Source: Betaproteobacteria bacterium (GTDB lineage: Bacteria > Pseudomonadota > Gammaproteobacteria > Burkholderiales > Burkholderiaceae_C). Taken from it: a DNA stretch of 6,673 bases. The stretch covers positions 1 through 6,673 of the forward strand of contig RGEP01000103.1 of the NCBI GenBank assembly GCA_009918225.1, read 5' to 3'. Shown piece after piece: positions 5,427 through 6,673 of this stretch (position 1 is the first letter of the stretch; each line of letters opens with the position of its first letter). Below the pieces are notes generated by a model. That model had not been told where the DNA came from. It worked only from the letters and a program-made list of their open reading frames with translations, and made no database searches. Position numbers and translations under genes: made by a program.

Positions 5427-6505
5427 CTGATGAAGGGCAGCGGCACCCCCACCACCGGCAGCATGCCGCTGACCATGCCGATGTTCACGAACATGTAGGT
5501 GAACAGGCTCAGGGTGATGGCCGCGGCCAACAGCCGTGAAAACAGGGTGGGGGCCGAGGCGGCGATCATCAGGCCACGCAGCAGCAAAAAGGCAAAGCAG
5601 CCCAACAGGGCCAGCACGCCGAGCAGGCCAAACTCTTCACTGAAGGCCGCGAAGATGAAGTCGGTGGTGCGCTCGGGGATGAATTCCAGGTGGGTTTGGG
5701 TGCCCTGCATGAAACCCTTGCCAAACACGCCGCCCGAACCGATGGCGATCATGCCCTGGATGATGTGAAACCCCTTGCCCAGCGGGTCGGTGGTCGGGTC
5801 CAGCAGGGTGCACACCCGGTGCTTTTGGTACTCGCGCAGCACATGCCAGTTCACCCCAGGCTCGCAGATGGCGTCGGAAAAACCGATCAAGAGCCCAACC
5901 CCCACCACGCCCACCAGCACCACCGGCCAGATCAACATCCACGACAAGCCGGCGAAGAAGATGACGAAGAAACCGCCCGAGAAGACCAAGATGGCGGTGC
6001 CCAGATCGGGCTGCTTGGCCACCAGCAAGAAGGGCAGCAGCAGCAAGGCGGCTGCCACCCAGAAGTCTGAGCGCTGCAGCTGTCCGCGCTGGCTTTCACA
6101 CTTCTGAAACCACCACGCCAGCATCAAAGGCATGGCGATCTTCAGAATTTCACTGGGCTGAATGACCGCCACGCCGACATTGAGCCAGCGGGTCGCGCCC
6201 TTCTTGGTGATGCCAAACAAGGCCACCGCCACCAACAGCACCACACCCGCCGTGTACAGCGGCACAGCCACCCGCATCAACTTGTGCGGTGGCACTTGCG
6301 CCACGGTGAACATGATCACCGCCGCCAGGCCCATGTTGCGCAGATGGTCCACAAAACGGGTGCCGTGGTCAAAGCCTGCGGAGTACATGGTCACGAGGCC
6401 CAGAGCGGCGAGCAACAAGACCGCCAACAGCAGGCCCCCGTCAAAGCCCTCGACCAGGGGCCGCAGGCGTTGCCAGCGTGAGGGTTGGGTGTAGGCAGTG
6501 GTCAT
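5339..6505 (-). CDS. rodA: RodA, SEDS-family peptidoglycan glycosyltransferase
   Basis: The protein polymerises glycan strands from lipid II in the inner membrane as part of the rod-shape elongasome, paired with PBP2 (mrdA), which crosslinks them. It has 388 residues, the usual RodA length, with about ten hydrophobic membrane segments beginning near residue 24 after a short cytoplasmic tail. SEDS hallmarks are GATRWLNVGVAVIQPSE (103-119), KQPDLGTA (164-171) and EYQKHRVCTLLDPTTDPLGKG (225-245). LEFIPERTTDFIFAAFSEEFG (273-293) contains D282 at the conserved catalytic-Asp position, and GVPLPFISYGGT (353-364) is near the C-terminus. DPLG with FIPERTTDF separates RodA from FtsW. The ATG at 6505 follows the mrdA stop by 9 bp with no obvious Shine-Dalgarno, so expression is probably coupled to mrdA. 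All key residues are present and the gene looks intact. Confidence 0.95.
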   Translation of the reverse strand: MTTAYTQPSRWQRLRPLVEGFDGGLLLAVLLLAALGLVTMYSAGFDHGTRFVDHLRNMGLAAVIMFTVAQVPPHKLMRVAVPLYTAGVVLLVAVALFGITKKGATRWLNVGVAVIQPSEILKIAMPLMLAWWFQKCESQRGQLQRSDFWVAAALLLLPFLLVAKQPDLGTAILVFSGGFFVIFFAGLSWMLIWPVVLVGVVGVGLLIGFSDAICEPGVNWHVLREYQKHRVCTLLDPTTDPLGKGFHIIQGMIAIGSGGVFGKGFMQGTQTHLEFIPERTTDFIFAAFSEEFGLLGVLALLGCFAFLLLRGLMIAASAPTLFSRLLAAAITLSLFTYMFVNIGMVSGMLPVVGVPLPFISYGGTAMVSLGLALGLLLAIARSRGLMQR

Positions 6506-6514
6506 GGACGGTGG

Positions 6515-6673
6515 TCACGGACGGGCGGCCACGCGGGTGGGCGCTGTGATGCCGGGCTCTGGCGGCAAGGTTCCGGGCAAGGCCACATCCGCCGCGCGGC
6601 GCGGCGCACCGATGGGCGCAGCCGACTCCCCGCGCTGGGTGGCGGCGATGTCATCTTCACTGGGCCAGCGGCC
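6515..6673 (-). CDS. mrdA: Penicillin-binding protein 2, C-terminal tail (runs off the right edge)
   Basis: Fifty-two codons and a TGA (6515-6517) are visible, starting in frame at 6673 with GRWPSEDDIAATQRG and ending TAPTRVAARP. A WPSEDDIAA segment followed by a Pro/Ala-rich tail is what I remember for the extreme C-terminus of PBP2 in Comamonadaceae; the transpeptidase domain itself lies outside the window. The position 9 bp upstream of rodA on the same strand matches the standard mre-mrdA-rodA order and is the main support. The tail is low-complexity and would be hard to identify on its own. Confidence 0.7.
   Translation of the reverse strand, partial: GRWPSEDDIAATQRGESAAPIGAPRRAADVALPGTLPPEPGITAPTRVAARP

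Noticed and set aside
1..6673. Anti-phage, CRISPR, prophage or mobile-element system
   Set aside because: All genes belong to lipid modification, light sensing, cell-wall elongation or ferritin-like families. No repeats with spacers, transposase, integrase, nuclease or tRNA-linked attachment site was seen.

Overview
The window looks like GC-rich chromosomal DNA from a betaproteobacterium, most likely Burkholderiales and Comamonadaceae-like. This rests on protein resemblance, on the mrdA-rodA-FAH-type gene order at the right end, and on the GC-rich third codon positions. No RNA gene, CRISPR array, insertion sequence or integrase was seen.

Left part (1-4724). A ferritin-like diiron protein runs off the left edge on the minus strand (1-263). 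Next comes a minus-strand MerR-type regulator with a C-terminal cobalamin-binding module of the CarH/LitR photoreceptor type (ending at 407). Its start codon is unclear. It is divergent from a tightly packed plus-strand operon: an FAD-dependent amine-oxidase-like oxidoreductase (1520-2815), a DUF1365 protein (2812-3582) and a cyclopropane-fatty-acid-synthase-like SAM methyltransferase (from 3579). Both gene junctions are 4-bp stop/start overlaps (GTGA and ATGA). This set resembles light- or singlet-oxygen-induced membrane lipid modification clusters in other proteobacteria. The inferred logic is that the B12 regulator represses its own gene and the operon in the dark, and light releases it so that unsaturated acyl chains are modified. 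The divergent intergenic region holds a perfect 11-bp inverted repeat, a homopyrimidine tract and possible operator and promoter elements.

Right part (4722-6673). On the minus strand lie the last 52 codons of mrdA (PBP2), a complete rodA (the SEDS glycosyltransferase of the elongasome), and a fumarylacetoacetate-hydrolase-family gene with a Tat-type lipoprotein signal.

The most striking feature is the join at about 4722-4724. The methyltransferase gene loses roughly its last 40 codons, and the FAH gene, running the other way, loses its C-terminal part at the same point. The join sits inside a short hairpin, GCTTTGAC-N9-GTCAAAGC, one arm from each gene. No mobile element or third sequence lies between them. 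This is either a genuine rearrangement breakpoint or, at least as likely, a chimeric amplification or assembly join. The left and right halves should not be assumed to be neighbours in a real genome until this is tested. Downstream of the join both reading frames stay open by chance, giving artificial readthrough tails.
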